Counted from the stretch's first letter, positions 47,313 through 57,454 are shown. The stretch is 57,455 bases of DNA from Betaproteobacteria bacterium (GCA_025363575.1 JANYDM010000071.1:1-57455); one strand, 5' to 3'. Numbers and translations: made by a program. Notes: generated by a model from the letters alone, not told the origin.

Positions 47313-48758
47313 ATGAAGCATTCGCTACAGCTCAGGCTGTCACAGCATTTGACGCTTACGCCGCAATTGCAGCAGTCGATCCGGCTGCTGCAGCTGTCGA
47401 CCCTGGAGCTCAATCAGGAAATCGAGAAATTCCTGCAGGACAATCCGCTGCTCGAGCGCGAAGACGGCTTGCGCGAAGAGCCCGTGGCACCGCCGCCGGG
47501 CAGCACCGAATTCACGACTCCCGCGACACCGGGCACGACGTCCGAAGCCGAGGCCGATACGTCCGCCAGCGATACGCATGGTAGCGCCGATACCGGGGGT
47601 TTCGAAGAAGATTACAGCCATGGCGGCACGCGCGACGACAACGACGAAACCGAGTATCCGCAGGTCGCGGCCGAAACGCAGTCGTTGCGCGAACACCTGA
47701 TCTCGCAACTGTCGCTGACGCAGATATCGGAACACGACCAGAAGCTCGTCACCCTGCTCATCGATTCGCTCGATGACCACGGCTACCTGCATCAGGATCT
47801 CACCGAGCTCGCCGCCCTGCTGCCGCCGGAGCTCGAAATCGAAGTCGACGACCTGCAGGTCGCGCTGCGGCACTTGCAGAATCTCGATCCGCCCGGCGTC
47901 GGCGCGCGCAACCTCGGCGAATGCCTGAAGCTGCAGCTCGAGACTATGCCCGCGTCCACGCCGTGCCGCGCCAATGCGCTGGAAATCGTCACTCATCATC
48001 TCGACGTGCTGGCCGCGCGCGATTTCGGCAAGCTGAAAAAGCTGCTGCACTGCGAAGACGCAGTCCTGCGCGAGGTCAAGAACCTGATTACCAGTCTCAA
48101 CCCGCGCCCCGGCGCGAGCTTTTCTTCGGGCGACACGCGCTACATAGTGCCCGACGTCATCGTCAAAAAGCACAAGGGCGTGTGGCTGGCGGCACTCAAT
48201 CCCGACGCGATGCCCAAGCTTCGCATCAATCGCCTGTATGCCGACATACTGCAGCGCAATCGCGACGCCGGCCACCAGCAGCTCGCCGGCCAGCTGCAAG
48301 AGGCGCGCTGGCTGATCAAAAACGTACAGCAGCGTTTTGACACGATCCTTCGCGTATCGCAGGCCATCGTCGACCGCCAGCGCCATTTCTTCGAGCACGG
48401 AGAAGTCGCAATGCGCCCTCTGGTATTGCGCGAAATCGCCGATACGCTCGATCTGCACGAATCCACGGTGTCGCGGGTCACCACCCAGAAATTCATGTTC
48501 ACGCCGCGCGGCATCTTTGAACTCAAGTACTTTTTCGGCAGCCATGTCACGACCGACACGGGCGGCTCGGCATCGAGCACCGCCATCCGCGCCCTGATCA
48601 AGCAGCTGGTCAGCGCAGAAAACGGCCGCAAACCGTTGTCCGACAGCCAGATCTCGGAAATTCTCGGCCAGCAGGGCATCGTGGTCGCGCGGCGGACTGT
48701 CGCCAAATACCGCGAAACGATGCAGATCCTGCCCGTCAACCTGCGCAAGGCGCTGTGA
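47313..48758 (+). CDS. rpoN: RNA polymerase sigma-54 factor
   Basis: 481 residues, normal for the family. The N-terminal activator-interacting region is [31 protein letters not shown]; an acidic region II follows (about 50-120); the core-binding and HTH regions include [17 protein letters not shown]; and the C-terminal RpoN box is [10 protein letters not shown]. It reads -24/-12 promoters and requires GAFTGA activators. It probably serves the pilin promoter 7 kb upstream among many other targets. Confidence 0.98.
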   Translation: MKHSLQLRLSQHLTLTPQLQQSIRLLQLSTLELNQEIEKFLQDNPLLEREDGLREEPVAPPPGSTEFTTPATPGTTSEAEADTSASDTHGSADTGGFEEDYSHGGTRDDNDETEYPQVAAETQSLREHLISQLSLTQISEHDQKLVTLLIDSLDDHGYLHQDLTELAALLPPELEIEVDDLQVALRHLQNLDPPGVGARNLGECLKLQLETMPASTPCRANALEIVTHHLDVLAARDFGKLKKLLHCEDAVLREVKNLITSLNPRPGASFSSGDTRYIVPDVIVKKHKGVWLAALNPDAMPKLRINRLYADILQRNRDAGHQQLAGQLQEARWLIKNVQQRFDTILRVSQAIVDRQRHFFEHGEVAMRPLVLREIADTLDLHESTVSRVTTQKFMFTPRGIFELKYFFGSHVTTDTGGSASSTAIRALIKQLVSAENGRKPLSDSQISEILGQQGIVVARRTVAKYRETMQILPVNLRKAL

Positions 48759-48780
48759 GCCGGCATCGGTGCCGCCTATC

Positions 48781-48801
48781 CGCTATTCGCTATTCGCTAT
48801 T
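48781..48801. repeat. Three tandem copies of a 7-bp unit between rpoN and hpf
   Basis: CGCTATT is repeated three times head to tail, then CGTTAAC. It lies in the 76-bp rpoN-hpf gap, 34 bp before the hpf start. Copy number could vary between strains by slippage and alter hpf expression. Confidence 0.85.
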
Positions 48802-48834
48802 CGTTAACGCATTACTCAACCCGAGGAGCCAACC

Positions 48835-49161
48835 ATGAATCTTCATCTCAGCGGTCACCACGTCGACGTCACACCGGCGATGCGGGAATACGTCACTACC
48901 AAGCTCACGCGCATTACGCGCCATTTCGACCAGGTCATCGACGTCAACGTGATCGTCTCCGTCGACAAGCTGAAGCGCAAAATCGAAGCCAACGTCCATC
49001 TGCGCGGCAAGGACATCTTCGTTGAATGCCACGACGCCGACATGTATGCCGCCATCGACGCGCTGGTCGACAAGCTCGACCGCCAGATAATCAAGCACAA
49101 GGAAAAGAATTTCGAACACCGCGGCGGCCGCGAACCCGGCCGTGTCGACAATGATGATTGA
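48835..49161 (+). CDS. hpf: Ribosome hibernation promoting factor (short HPF)
   Basis: 108 residues, the short form without the C-terminal dimerisation domain. It contains [24 protein letters not shown], the [26 protein letters not shown] strand region and [17 protein letters not shown] strong GAGGAG ribosome site is present. The position after rpoN is conserved. It inactivates ribosomes in stationary phase. Confidence 0.95.
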   Translation: MNLHLSGHHVDVTPAMREYVTTKLTRITRHFDQVIDVNVIVSVDKLKRKIEANVHLRGKDIFVECHDADMYAAIDALVDKLDRQIIKHKEKNFEHRGGREPGRVDNDD

Positions 49162-49230
49162 CGCCGCGCGGCGCGCGTGCCATCGTGTCCGCCTGACGGC
49201 GCGTGCGCGTTGCCGACTGACCTGTCCGCC

Positions 49231-49716
49231 ATGAACCTCATCGCCAAGCTGTTGCCGGCCCAAAACGTCGTGCTCGACCTCGACGCCGGCAGCAAGAAAC
49301 GCGTATTCGAGCACGCCGGGCTCGTGTTCGAGAACAATCAGAACGTCGCGCGCAGCCAGGTGTTCGACAGCCTCTTCGCACGCGAAAAACTCGGCTCGAC
49401 CGGCCTCGGCCAGGGCATCGCGATCCCTCATGGCCGCATCAAGGGCCTGAAAGACGCCGTGGGTGCGATGATACGCATGCGCGAACCGATCCCGTTCGAT
49501 GCGCCCGATGGCCTCCCGGTCAACCTGATCTTCGTGCTGCTGGTGCCCGAGCGCGCGACCGATTTGCACCTGCAGATATTAAGCGAGCTGGCGCAGATGT
49601 TCAGCGATCACGCATTTCGCGCGCAACTGGGGCAGGCAGGATCCGCCGAAGCTATTCATAGCCTGATCACCGAGTGGCAACCGCATGCCGCAAATCAGCG
49701 TAGCGCAGCTGTTTGA
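49231..49716 (+). CDS. ptsN: Nitrogen-regulatory PTS IIA protein
   Basis: 161 residues from the ATG of MNLIAKLLPAQNVVLDLDA. The phosphorylated His is His67 in AIPHGRIKG. The remainder is a standard EIIA fold (PVNLIFVLLVPERATDLHLQILSELAQMF). It regulates K+ transport and nitrogen/carbon balance by phosphorylation through NPr. The 3' end overlaps hprK by 32 bp. Confidence 0.95.
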   Translation: MNLIAKLLPAQNVVLDLDAGSKKRVFEHAGLVFENNQNVARSQVFDSLFAREKLGSTGLGQGIAIPHGRIKGLKDAVGAMIRMREPIPFDAPDGLPVNLIFVLLVPERATDLHLQILSELAQMFSDHAFRAQLGQAGSAEAIHSLITEWQPHAANQRSAAV

Positions 49717-50626
49717 GGACAATCGCGACAACCTGCGCCTGACGTGGGTTGCCGGGCGCGACGGCGGCGTCAAGGCGCTCGACAGTGTCCACCTCAAAGA
49801 CTCGCACGGCGGCCTCATCGGCCACCTGAATTTCATCCATCCGAACTGGATACAAATACTGGCGCGGCCGGAGATCGACCACCTTAACGCGCTCGATACG
49901 GCCGCGCGCCAGCAAACCCTGCATCGCCTGACCACTTCAGATCTCGCCTGCATCATAGTAGCCGGCGGCGAAAGCGCGCCTGCCCATCTGGTCACGCTAG
50001 CTGATTCCCTGCATGTCGCGCTGTTTGCCTCGACGCTCGACAGCGTAGAGCTGATGTGGATGCTGCGGCCTTACCTCGCGCGCGCTCTCGCAGAATCGAC
50101 CACGATGCATGGCGTGTTCCTCGACGTGCTCGGTATGGGCGTCATGATCACGGGCGACAGCGGCGTCGGCAAAAGCGAGCTCGCGCTCGAGTTGATCAGC
50201 CGCGGCAGCGGGCTCATCGCCGACGACGTCATCGAGCTCTACCGCATCGCGCCGGAGACCCTCGAGGGTCGCTGCCCCGAGCTACTGTGCGACTTTCTCG
50301 AGGTTCGGGGCCTGGGGGTACTCAATATTCGCACCATATTCGGCGAAGCCGCGCTGCGGCCGCGCAAGAATATGAAGCTAATCGTGCATCTTGAAAAGCC
50401 GGCGGGCAGCGACACCCATTATGTGGACCGCCTGCCGCTGAAGCCGGGCGCACATGAAATCCTCGGCGTCAACATCAGCAAGGTCACGATCCCGGTTGCG
50501 GCCGGGCGCAACCTGGCGGTGCTGGTGGAAGCGGCCGTGCGCAATCACGTGTTGCAGCTGCGCGGCATCGACAGCACGCGAGAATTCATCGAACGCCAGG
50601 CGCAACACATGGGCGGCGGCGAATAG
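49685..50626 (+). CDS. hprK: HPr kinase/phosphorylase
   Basis: 313 residues. The P-loop GDSGVGKS (157-164) is followed by ELALELISRGSGLIADDVIEL and the family signature LEVRGLGVLNIRTIFGEAALR. It phosphorylates or dephosphorylates HPr-like proteins on serine. It is coupled with ptsN; HPr itself is not in this window. Confidence 0.96.
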   Translation: MPQISVAQLFEDNRDNLRLTWVAGRDGGVKALDSVHLKDSHGGLIGHLNFIHPNWIQILARPEIDHLNALDTAARQQTLHRLTTSDLACIIVAGGESAPAHLVTLADSLHVALFASTLDSVELMWMLRPYLARALAESTTMHGVFLDVLGMGVMITGDSGVGKSELALELISRGSGLIADDVIELYRIAPETLEGRCPELLCDFLEVRGLGVLNIRTIFGEAALRPRKNMKLIVHLEKPAGSDTHYVDRLPLKPGAHEILGVNISKVTIPVAAGRNLAVLVEAAVRNHVLQLRGIDSTREFIERQAQHMGGGE

Positions 50627-50650
50627 ATGCTGCACGCCACTGCCTAGCGC

Positions 50651-51490
50651 ATGCGACTGGTCATCATCACCGGTCTGTCCGGGTCGGGCAAAAGCATTGC
50701 CTTGAAAGCGCTCGAAGACAGCGCCTATTACACCGCCGATAACCTGCCCGCCGGACTGTTGCCCGAAATGGTGGCGTTTCTGCAAGCAGGCGGCTATGTA
50801 GACGCGGCCGTGAGCATCGACGCGCGCAGCGGCGACACGCTGCACCAGCTGCCGCGCCAGCTCGACGACCTGAAAGTGCGCGGCGTCGACGTGCGCGTGC
50901 TGTTTCTCGAAGCCAAAACCGACACCCTGATCAAAAGATTTTCCGAGACACGCCGGCGCCATCCGCTGAGCGCGGGCGGATTGACTGTCGCCGAATGCGT
51001 GGCGCGCGAGCGCGAATTGCTGGCGGAGATCGGCGGGCTGTCCCACCACATCGACACCAGCGACCTCAATCCGAATGCATTGCGCGCATGGGTCAAGGAG
51101 TTCGTCGAATTCGATCATGCCGGAATGACGCTGCTGTTCCAGTCGTTCGGCTACAAGCACGGCATACCGCTCGACGCCGACCTCGTGTTCGATGTGCGCT
51201 GCCTGCCCAACCCATATTACGATCCCAGATTGCGCCCGTTGACCGGCAAGGATCGCGCAGTGGTCGATTTCCTGGAAGCCGACGCCAACGTTAAGCGCAT
51301 GTACGACGACATCCGCAAATTCGTGACCGACTGGCTGCCCTGCTTCCTCGCCGACAACCGCAGTTACGTGACGGTCGCGATCGGCTGCACCGGTGGCGAG
51401 CATCGTTCGGTATACTTCGTCGAGGCGCTCGCGCACCATTTCCGCGCGCAGCGCCGCGTACTGGTCAGGCACCGCGAACTTTCCTCATGA
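50651..51490 (+). CDS. rapZ: RNase adapter protein RapZ (P-loop)
   Basis: 279 residues. Walker A is GLSGSGKS (8-15); [15 protein letters not shown], and the C-terminal [17 protein letters not shown] with HRE near the end are family hallmarks. In E. coli it directs RNase E to GlmZ to control glmS. It overlaps the next start by 4 bp. Confidence 0.96.
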   Translation: MRLVIITGLSGSGKSIALKALEDSAYYTADNLPAGLLPEMVAFLQAGGYVDAAVSIDARSGDTLHQLPRQLDDLKVRGVDVRVLFLEAKTDTLIKRFSETRRRHPLSAGGLTVAECVARERELLAEIGGLSHHIDTSDLNPNALRAWVKEFVEFDHAGMTLLFQSFGYKHGIPLDADLVFDVRCLPNPYYDPRLRPLTGKDRAVVDFLEADANVKRMYDDIRKFVTDWLPCFLADNRSYVTVAIGCTGGEHRSVYFVEALAHHFRAQRRVLVRHRELSS

Positions 51491-52080
51491 ACTCGCCCGT
51501 CAATCCGCGCACTTACATCTTCCCGCTCAATACGGTGCTGTTTCCGGGCGGCGCGCTGCCGCTCAAGATTTTCGAGCAGCGTTACATCGAGATGACCAAG
51601 ACCTGCATCAGCGAAGAGCGCCCGTTTGGCGTGTGCCTGATCAAAGAAGGCCGCGAGACCGGCACGCCGGCAGTGCCGCAGGACATCGGCTGTCTCGCGC
51701 GCATCGCGCAATGGGACATGCCGCAACTTGGCGTATTTCACCTGCAGGTCGAAGGCCTGCAGCGGTTTCGCATCCTGAACTTACAAGTCGAGAAGAACGG
51801 CCTCATCTCAGCCTCCATCGAGGCCCTGGCGAACGATCAGGAAGTGGCGCCCGAACAAACGCTGTGCAGCGACGTGCTCAAGGCCATCATCGACAAAATC
51901 GGCGCCGAGCACTTCCCATCTCCGCAGCGTTTCGACGACGCCGCATGGATAGGCTACCGTTTGAGCGAGGTGTTGCCGATCAGTCTCGACGTTAAGCAGC
52001 TGCTGCTGCGCATGACCGATCCGCAGGCGCGCCTGTCCCAGTTGGGCGAAATTCTCACGGCGCAAGGACTGCGCTCGTAA
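51487..52080 (+). CDS. LON substrate-binding domain protein (standalone)
   Basis: 197 residues made only of a Lon N-terminal domain: [42 protein letters not shown], and [15 protein letters not shown]. There is no ATPase or protease module. Standalone LON domains are common in betaproteobacteria and have no firm function. It is translationally coupled to rapZ. Confidence 0.88.
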   Translation: MNSPVNPRTYIFPLNTVLFPGGALPLKIFEQRYIEMTKTCISEERPFGVCLIKEGRETGTPAVPQDIGCLARIAQWDMPQLGVFHLQVEGLQRFRILNLQVEKNGLISASIEALANDQEVAPEQTLCSDVLKAIIDKIGAEHFPSPQRFDDAAWIGYRLSEVLPISLDVKQLLLRMTDPQARLSQLGEILTAQGLRS

Positions 52081-52120
52081 TGCCGATCGCCCAAGGCCTG
52101 TGCACTCAGGTGCTGGCCCG

Positions 52121-52906
52121 CTAGTTCTTGGTTTCGTCCGCCTTGCTGTCGTCCGCTTTGCTAGCGTCCATTTCGCCGAAATAGCCCGGGAATTCCCCCG
52201 CATAGCACGGCGGCGAAGCAAAGCCCGCGGCGGCTTCCATGCGTTGGCGCGGCAATCCGCGCTGGGTGCATAGCCGCGCCACCTGCTCACGGCATTTGTC
52301 GGCGCTAAGCCGCGCCAGTTCCCCGTTTTTTGCCGCGTAAATACCCGCCTCGGTGACGACGAAGTCCATCGGCACGTCATGCGGCTGCGGACGTATCGTC
52401 GGCAGGCCGGCAAACTCGAACGCGACGCCAATAGCGATGGGTTGCGGCGAAGTCGCGTCGAGCGTGCGGTCGAAATAACCGCCACCGTAGCCGAGTCGGT
52501 AGCCCTGCGCGTCGAATCCGTTCATCGGCACGATGGCCGCGTCCGGGACGACCAGCGCGGTACCGTCGGGAATGGGAATATCGTACACGCCTTGCGACAT
52601 CGGGGCGCCCGGCCACCACGCGCGGAACTGCAGCGGCGTCGCCTTCGCAATGACCACCGGCAAAGCCGCCGCCGCACCCTGCTCGCGAAAGTGCCTGACG
52701 ACAAATCTCGCGTCGAATTCACCTTTGAACGGCCAGCAAAATCCGATGGTCATGCCGGTGAGCGCGACGAAGCCTGCCTCGATATGCGCGCTGATGGCTG
52801 CATTCATCTGGCGGCGCCGCACCGGCTCAATTGCTTCGCGCTGTGCGATCAATTCCGCGCGTTTTGCCTTGCGCCAGTCTCTGATTTCCGGCCATGCTTC
52901 GCTCAT
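52121..52906 (-). CDS. 5-formyltetrahydrofolate cyclo-ligase with C-terminal extension
   Basis: 261 residues; most family members have about 190-200. The core has RDWRKAKRAELIAQRE, the nucleotide site VPMNGFDAQGYRLGYGGGYFDRTL and IGVAFEF. From about residue 200 there is an added segment with four Cys in CREQVARLCTQRGL and PPCYAGEFPGY, ending in a repetitive DASKADDSKADETKN tail. The core converts 5-formyl-THF to methenyl-THF with ATP. The role of the extension is unknown. Confidence 0.92.
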   Translation of the reverse strand: MSEAWPEIRDWRKAKRAELIAQREAIEPVRRRQMNAAISAHIEAGFVALTGMTIGFCWPFKGEFDARFVVRHFREQGAAAALPVVIAKATPLQFRAWWPGAPMSQGVYDIPIPDGTALVVPDAAIVPMNGFDAQGYRLGYGGGYFDRTLDATSPQPIAIGVAFEFAGLPTIRPQPHDVPMDFVVTEAGIYAAKNGELARLSADKCREQVARLCTQRGLPRQRMEAAAGFASPPCYAGEFPGYFGEMDASKADDSKADETKN

Positions 52907-52968
52907 AGTCCTGTTTTCCTCTGCTTCGCTGGCGGTCGCCGTACACCGGTCTTATACTGATGACTTTT

Positions 52969-53997
52969 ATGTCGATTAAGTTCCAAGCTTACACTGCGCT
53001 CGCCGCGCTGTGCATCGCGCTCGCCCTCGCGGGCAACTGCTCGCGCGCCGCCGATACGCCGCAGGAAATCCAAGTGCCGGCCTGGTTCAAGGTTTCGTTT
53101 CTCGACCTGCGCGACGACATCAAGGAAGCGGCCGCCGCTAAAAAGCGCGTCATGATCTACTTCGGCCAGAACGGCTGCCCGTATTGCAAGCGCCTGATGG
53201 AAGTGAACTTCGGCGACGCCGCGATCGCCGCCAAAACGCGCCGCCATTTCGATGCGGTCGAAATCAACATCTTCGGCAGCCGCGACGTCGTGTGGCTAGA
53301 CGGCAAGACCCGCAGCGAAAAGGAGCTTGCGGCGCTGCTCAAAGTGCAGTTCACGCCGACCTTGTTGTTCCTGGACGAACGCGGCAACGTGGCACTGAGG
53401 GTCAACGGATACTATCCGCCTGCGCGCTTCGTCACGGCCCTGGATTACGTCGCGCAGCACCGCGAACACGCGCTGAGCTTTGCCGAGTTTCAGAAGCAGC
53501 AACAGCCGGCCGCACGCGCTGCGTCGATCCCGGACGAAGCCTTCTTCCGCAAGCCGCCATACGATTTCGACCGGCGCAGCCCGGCCGCGCGCCCGCTCGC
53601 GGTTTTCTTCGAGCAGCCGGACTGCACCGATTGCAATGAAATGCATCTCACTTCGCTGCAGGACGCAGACACGCGCGAACTGCTGAAACGGTTCGACGTC
53701 TATCGCATCGACTTGAAAAGCAACGCCGCCGTTATTACGCCTGTCGGCGAAAAAACGACGGCAGCACAATGGGCGCGCACGCTGAACGTGCAGTACACCC
53801 CCAGCGTTCTGCTGTTCGACGGCGGGGGGCGCGAGATATTCCGCGTGGAAACCTACGTGCGCAGATTTCATCTGCAGTCCGCACTGGACTACGTTGCCGG
53901 AGGCGCCTACCGGCAGGAGCCGAGTTTCCAGCGCTACATCCAGGCGCGGGCTGAGGCGAAAAACGAGCGGGGAGAGCGCGTCGACATCATGAAATAG
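52969..53997 (+). CDS. Exported protein with two thioredoxin-like domains
   Basis: 342 residues. I chose ATG 52969 over ATG 52960 because TATACT at 52953-52958 would otherwise abut the start; the mRNA may be almost leaderless. A signal peptide is followed by a first thioredoxin-like domain with CPYC (NGCPYCKRLMEVNF) and VQFTPTLLF, and a second with CTDC (PDCTDCNEMHL) and VQYTPSVLLF, both with cis-Pro. The domains resemble the SoxW/thioredoxin-like DUF255-type group. It may reduce or repair periplasmic disulfides. Confidence 0.85.
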   Translation: MSIKFQAYTALAALCIALALAGNCSRAADTPQEIQVPAWFKVSFLDLRDDIKEAAAAKKRVMIYFGQNGCPYCKRLMEVNFGDAAIAAKTRRHFDAVEINIFGSRDVVWLDGKTRSEKELAALLKVQFTPTLLFLDERGNVALRVNGYYPPARFVTALDYVAQHREHALSFAEFQKQQQPAARAASIPDEAFFRKPPYDFDRRSPAARPLAVFFEQPDCTDCNEMHLTSLQDADTRELLKRFDVYRIDLKSNAAVITPVGEKTTAAQWARTLNVQYTPSVLLFDGGGREIFRVETYVRRFHLQSALDYVAGGAYRQEPSFQRYIQARAEAKNERGERVDIMK

Positions 53998-54025
53998 CGC
54001 GGGGCGCAGATGCTTGCTGCGGGCG

Positions 54026-55105
54026 CTAATTTCCTGCGTGCACGGATTCCAGTATGCGTTTGACCGGCGCCGGAATCGCGGCGCCCAGCGCTTCGTCGAG
54101 CGACAGCCACATGGTGCCCGGCGTTGCGGCGTGTGGCGCGACCGCGCTGATATCGAGCCGCTGCGGCGCGATGTCGAGCTTGAAGTGCGTGAAACCGTGC
54201 GCCACCGTCTGCATTACGCTATGTGTCGCAACTTTCGCGCCGTAGCGCTGGGCGCACAGTGCTGCAATATCGATATCCTCTGCAACTTCGGGGAAGCTCC
54301 ACAACCCGCCCCAAATTCCCGTCGGCGCGCGCTTTTCAAGCAGCACCTGGCGCGCGTGCAGCAGCACCAGCATCCGTGTGCTGCGCAAGGGCAGCGACTT
54401 GCGTGGTCGCGGCGCGGGAAATTTTCCGACAGCATCGCTCGTCAGAGCAACGCAATCTGCCGCCACTGGACAGGCATCGCAGCGCGGCTTGCCGCGGGTG
54501 CAAATGGTCGCGCCCAAATCCATCAAGCCCTGGGTATAGGCTTCGGTCTCGCGCACCGGCAATTGCCGCCCGGTCTCGCGCCATAGAACCGCCGCGACTT
54601 TTGCGTCGCCGGGATAGCCGGCGATGCCGAAACGGCGCGCGAACAGGCGTTTCACATTGCCGTCGAGGATCGGGTGCCGCCCCCCATAGGCAAACACCGC
54701 TACCGCGGCTGCGGTCGAACGCCCGATTCCGGGCAGTTCGAGCAATGCCTCAATATCGCGCGGCACGCGCGCGCGGTGCTTTTCTACCATCAGCTGCGCG
54801 GCGCGCTGCAGGTTGCGCGCGCGCGAGTAGTAACCCAACCCGCTCCACAGCGTAAGCACCTCGTCTTCCGTCGCCGCGGCGAGCGAGGGAATATCGGGAA
54901 AACGCGCGAGGAAGCGCGCGTAATACGGAATGACCGTGCTCACCTGTGTCTGCTGCAGCATGATTTCCGACAGCCAGATTCGGTAAGCATCGCGCGAGTT
55001 CTGCCACGGCAGATCATGGCGGCCGTGCCGCTTCTGCCAGCGCACGACTTTCGATGCGAAGCTCGCGGCGCGCGCGCGGCCGGTCGTGGGAGATGACCGC
55101 GCCAA
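54026..55105 (-). CDS. mutY: A/G-specific adenine glycosylase
   Basis: 359 residues, probably from a TTG one base after the AsmA-like stop. The catalytic Glu is in WLSEIMLQQTQV, the helix-hairpin-helix in ELPGIGRSTAAAV with Asp in ILDGNVKR, and the 4Fe-4S cluster ligands follow C-x6-C-x2-C-x5-C (CTRGKPRCDACPVAADC). The C-terminal Nudix-like domain senses 8-oxoG. It removes A opposite 8-oxoguanine and is coupled to the upstream gene. Confidence 0.96.
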   Translation of the reverse strand: MARSSPTTGRARAASFASKVVRWQKRHGRHDLPWQNSRDAYRIWLSEIMLQQTQVSTVIPYYARFLARFPDIPSLAAATEDEVLTLWSGLGYYSRARNLQRAAQLMVEKHRARVPRDIEALLELPGIGRSTAAAVAVFAYGGRHPILDGNVKRLFARRFGIAGYPGDAKVAAVLWRETGRQLPVRETEAYTQGLMDLGATICTRGKPRCDACPVAADCVALTSDAVGKFPAPRPRKSLPLRSTRMLVLLHARQVLLEKRAPTGIWGGLWSFPEVAEDIDIAALCAQRYGAKVATHSVMQTVAHGFTHFKLDIAPQRLDISAVAPHAATPGTMWLSLDEALGAAIPAPVKRILESVHAGN

Positions 55106-55106
55106 G

Positions 55107-57350
55107 TTAGCGCCCGAACAGCCCTTTGAGCCTGTCCTTGACCTGGTCTTCCACTTTCGCCTTGATCTCTTCTTTCTTGGTTTCGACGACCGCCTTCACT
55201 GCATTGGTTGCTATGCCGGCGAAATCAATTTTGTACTGCGGCGCGCTGAACGGCCCGGTCAGTTTCACCGGCACCGTGACGCCCTTGAGGTCGACCAACT
55301 CCTTGCCGCCCTGGCCGCCCGCAGTCGCAACAACCGTCGCTTTCACGAGGTAGTCGAGTTTTTCGTTGCCGATGTCGATATCACCCTCGCCCCCCAAACG
55401 CAGCAGCGGCGATTTGCCCGACAGGTCGCTGTTGTGCGCAACGCCGTTCTTGATGTTGAACGTCGCCGACAGCTCCGAAAAATCCGTCTTGTCAGTCTGA
55501 TTCGCGGCTTGCGTCTTCTCGCCTTTCAGCGAACCGAGCTTGGCTTTCGCATCGCGAATCGATGCGGCAATGTTGATGCCCTTGATCGAGCCGTCGACGA
55601 GTTTGACCGCAGCGCTGCCGTTCAGGGCCTTCTTGATTTCAGGCACGGTGTGGCCCTGGCCGCTGACGTCGAGCGTGACGTTCCCCCTGCCCTGCAGCGT
55701 ATCGAAGTTGGCAGCGTCTTTCAGCAACGGCCCCACGTTGATGCCGGTCAACGTCTGCTTGACGGTGATGACCGGCGTCGCGCCCGACTGCACCGACAAC
55801 GCGCCCGCCAGCGAACCCTGATACAGGCTGGCGGCGATCGGGCTCGCATCCAGTCGTCCATTGGCTGCCTTGATGTCGACGCGCACGTTTGCCGCGCTGA
55901 CATTGGCGATTTTCAGCTTGCCGATCTTCACGCTGCCGTTCGCGCTGAGGCTCTTGAGTGCCGACACGTCGACCGTCTGCGCCTGCTCGGGCTGCTTCTG
56001 CTTGGGATCGGACTTCGGCAGGTAGCGGTCGGCGTCGAGCTGATCGATGTTGATGTCGAAGGTGTACGACGGCGGCGTAAATTTGACCACGCCGGCTTTG
56101 CCGTTGATGCTGCTGTCGTCGAGCTTAGTGGCAAACGTCAGGCTCACATTCTGTTTGGCGAGATCCACTGACGCCGCGCCGTTGATTGCAATGTCGACCG
56201 GGTTTTTCGGCAGTTTCGGGTCGTTCACGTTGATGGCGGCCACCAGTTTCTCGAGCTCCAGTTTTTCCGCGTCGACACTGCCGGTGAGCGGGCTCGTGAC
56301 CTTCGCCTTGATAGCCGCGCCATCATGCTGCATATCAGCGGTCAGTGTCATGGCCGCGGCCTTGAAAGACTGCGCGGTGCCATCAATGCCCGGAATGTCG
56401 AGCTTGAGCGCGGTCTTGTCTTTGCCGCTGCTCAACGCAGCGTCGAGCGCGATTTTCTCGCCGCTTACTTTTTCTTTCGTTATGTTGAGCTTGGGCGCGT
56501 CGAATTTGATGTTCAAATCGCCGCCGCCGTCCGGCTTGCCTGTGGCGGCAATCGCCAATTTGGAAATGAGGAATTCCTTCGTCGCGGGTTTGGCGTCAAT
56601 GTCACCCTTGGCGCTGGCGACGAGGTTGCTGATGCCGGCGACCGCACCTTTTGCGCTGAAATCGAGGCCTTCGAGCGCGTAGTGCTGCTTGTCGAGATCG
56701 AACGTAAGCGTCGTCTTCAGCGTAGCGTCGAGGTTTGCCTTCGGCTTGTCGCTTTGAATCGTGACGGCGAGATCGATTTTGGCCGGCACGCCGCTCGCGA
56801 TCCGGCCGGTCTTCAGGTTCATTTTGGAGAGCGAGTATTTCGCGCCGGCGGCGTGATCGATATATGTGACGGCGGCGTTTTCGAGCGTGACGTGGTTGAT
56901 ATCAATCGAGACCGGGGCGCCGCTGCTTTTTGCCTCCGGTGCCGCGCTATCGCCGCCGGCCAGATCGTCGAAACTGAATTTGCCGTCCTTGCTCTTGCTC
57001 ACGGTGGCGCGCAGATTTTTTATTTCGATCGAGTCGACAATGACTTCCTTCGACAGCAGCGGCATGAGCTTGAGCGACACGCGAAAATCCTCCACGCCGG
57101 CGAACTCCTGTTCACTGCCCGATTCCGACAGCGATGCCTTGCCCACCACCGCGCCTATGCTGGGAAACAGCGACAGCTTGATGTCGCCGTCGAGCTTCAG
57201 CGTCCGCTTGGTCTTGTCCTTGACCAGCTTGATGATCTGCGCCTTGTATTGATTGGGGTCGAAAGTCGCCGCCACGTACGCAGCGATCGCGATCAGGACG
57301 ACGATGAGCCCCGCCGCCGGCAACACAACGAATTTGACGATTTTTTTCAT
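55107..57350 (-). CDS. AsmA-family envelope protein
   Basis: 747 residues from the ATG of MKKIVKFVVLPAAGLIVVL with AGGGGG just upstream; the frame runs into the tRNA-Gly gene and that part is not coding. One N-terminal membrane helix precedes a long periplasmic region of beta-strand-rich repeats with the AsmA motif LDGDIKLSLFPSIGAVVGKASLSE, and a C-terminal AsmA_2 region (LQGRGNVTLDVSGQGHTVPEIKKALNGSAAVKLVDGSIKGINI). AsmA-like proteins shuttle or gate phospholipids between membranes. The gene is followed by mutY, a common pair in betaproteobacteria. Confidence 0.92.
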   Translation of the reverse strand: MKKIVKFVVLPAAGLIVVLIAIAAYVAATFDPNQYKAQIIKLVKDKTKRTLKLDGDIKLSLFPSIGAVVGKASLSESGSEQEFAGVEDFRVSLKLMPLLSKEVIVDSIEIKNLRATVSKSKDGKFSFDDLAGGDSAAPEAKSSGAPVSIDINHVTLENAAVTYIDHAAGAKYSLSKMNLKTGRIASGVPAKIDLAVTIQSDKPKANLDATLKTTLTFDLDKQHYALEGLDFSAKGAVAGISNLVASAKGDIDAKPATKEFLISKLAIAATGKPDGGGDLNIKFDAPKLNITKEKVSGEKIALDAALSSGKDKTALKLDIPGIDGTAQSFKAAAMTLTADMQHDGAAIKAKVTSPLTGSVDAEKLELEKLVAAINVNDPKLPKNPVDIAINGAASVDLAKQNVSLTFATKLDDSSINGKAGVVKFTPPSYTFDINIDQLDADRYLPKSDPKQKQPEQAQTVDVSALKSLSANGSVKIGKLKIANVSAANVRVDIKAANGRLDASPIAASLYQGSLAGALSVQSGATPVITVKQTLTGINVGPLLKDAANFDTLQGRGNVTLDVSGQGHTVPEIKKALNGSAAVKLVDGSIKGINIAASIRDAKAKLGSLKGEKTQAANQTDKTDFSELSATFNIKNGVAHNSDLSGKSPLLRLGGEGDIDIGNEKLDYLVKATVVATAGGQGGKELVDLKGVTVPVKLTGPFSAPQYKIDFAGIATNAVKAVVETKKEEIKAKVEDQVKDRLKGLFGR

Positions 57351-57380
57351 GGTGCCCCCTGTTTGTCTGATGGCCGCGAG

Positions 57381-57454
57381 TGGAGCGGGTGAAGGGAATC
57401 GAACCCTCGTATGCAGCTTGGGAAGCTGCCGTTCTGCCATTGAACTACACCCGC
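57381..57454 (-). tRNA. tRNA-Gly (anticodon CCC)
   Basis: Read on the minus strand: acceptor GCGGGTG paired with CACCCGC, D-arm TAGTTCAATGGCAGAAC, anticodon stem GCAGC/GCTGC with loop TTCCCAA (anticodon CCC), T-arm GGTTCGATTCC and encoded CCA. It closely follows the E. coli glyU-type tRNA. It is complete, one base from the window end. Confidence 0.96.

Noticed and set aside
47340..48545. 401-residue minus-strand frame opposite rpoN
   Set aside because: It mirrors the rpoN codons and has no recognisable domain; rpoN is full-length on the plus strand.
50378..51472. 364-residue minus-strand frame opposite hprK and rapZ
   Set aside because: It is a shadow of two well-supported genes and has no motif of its own.
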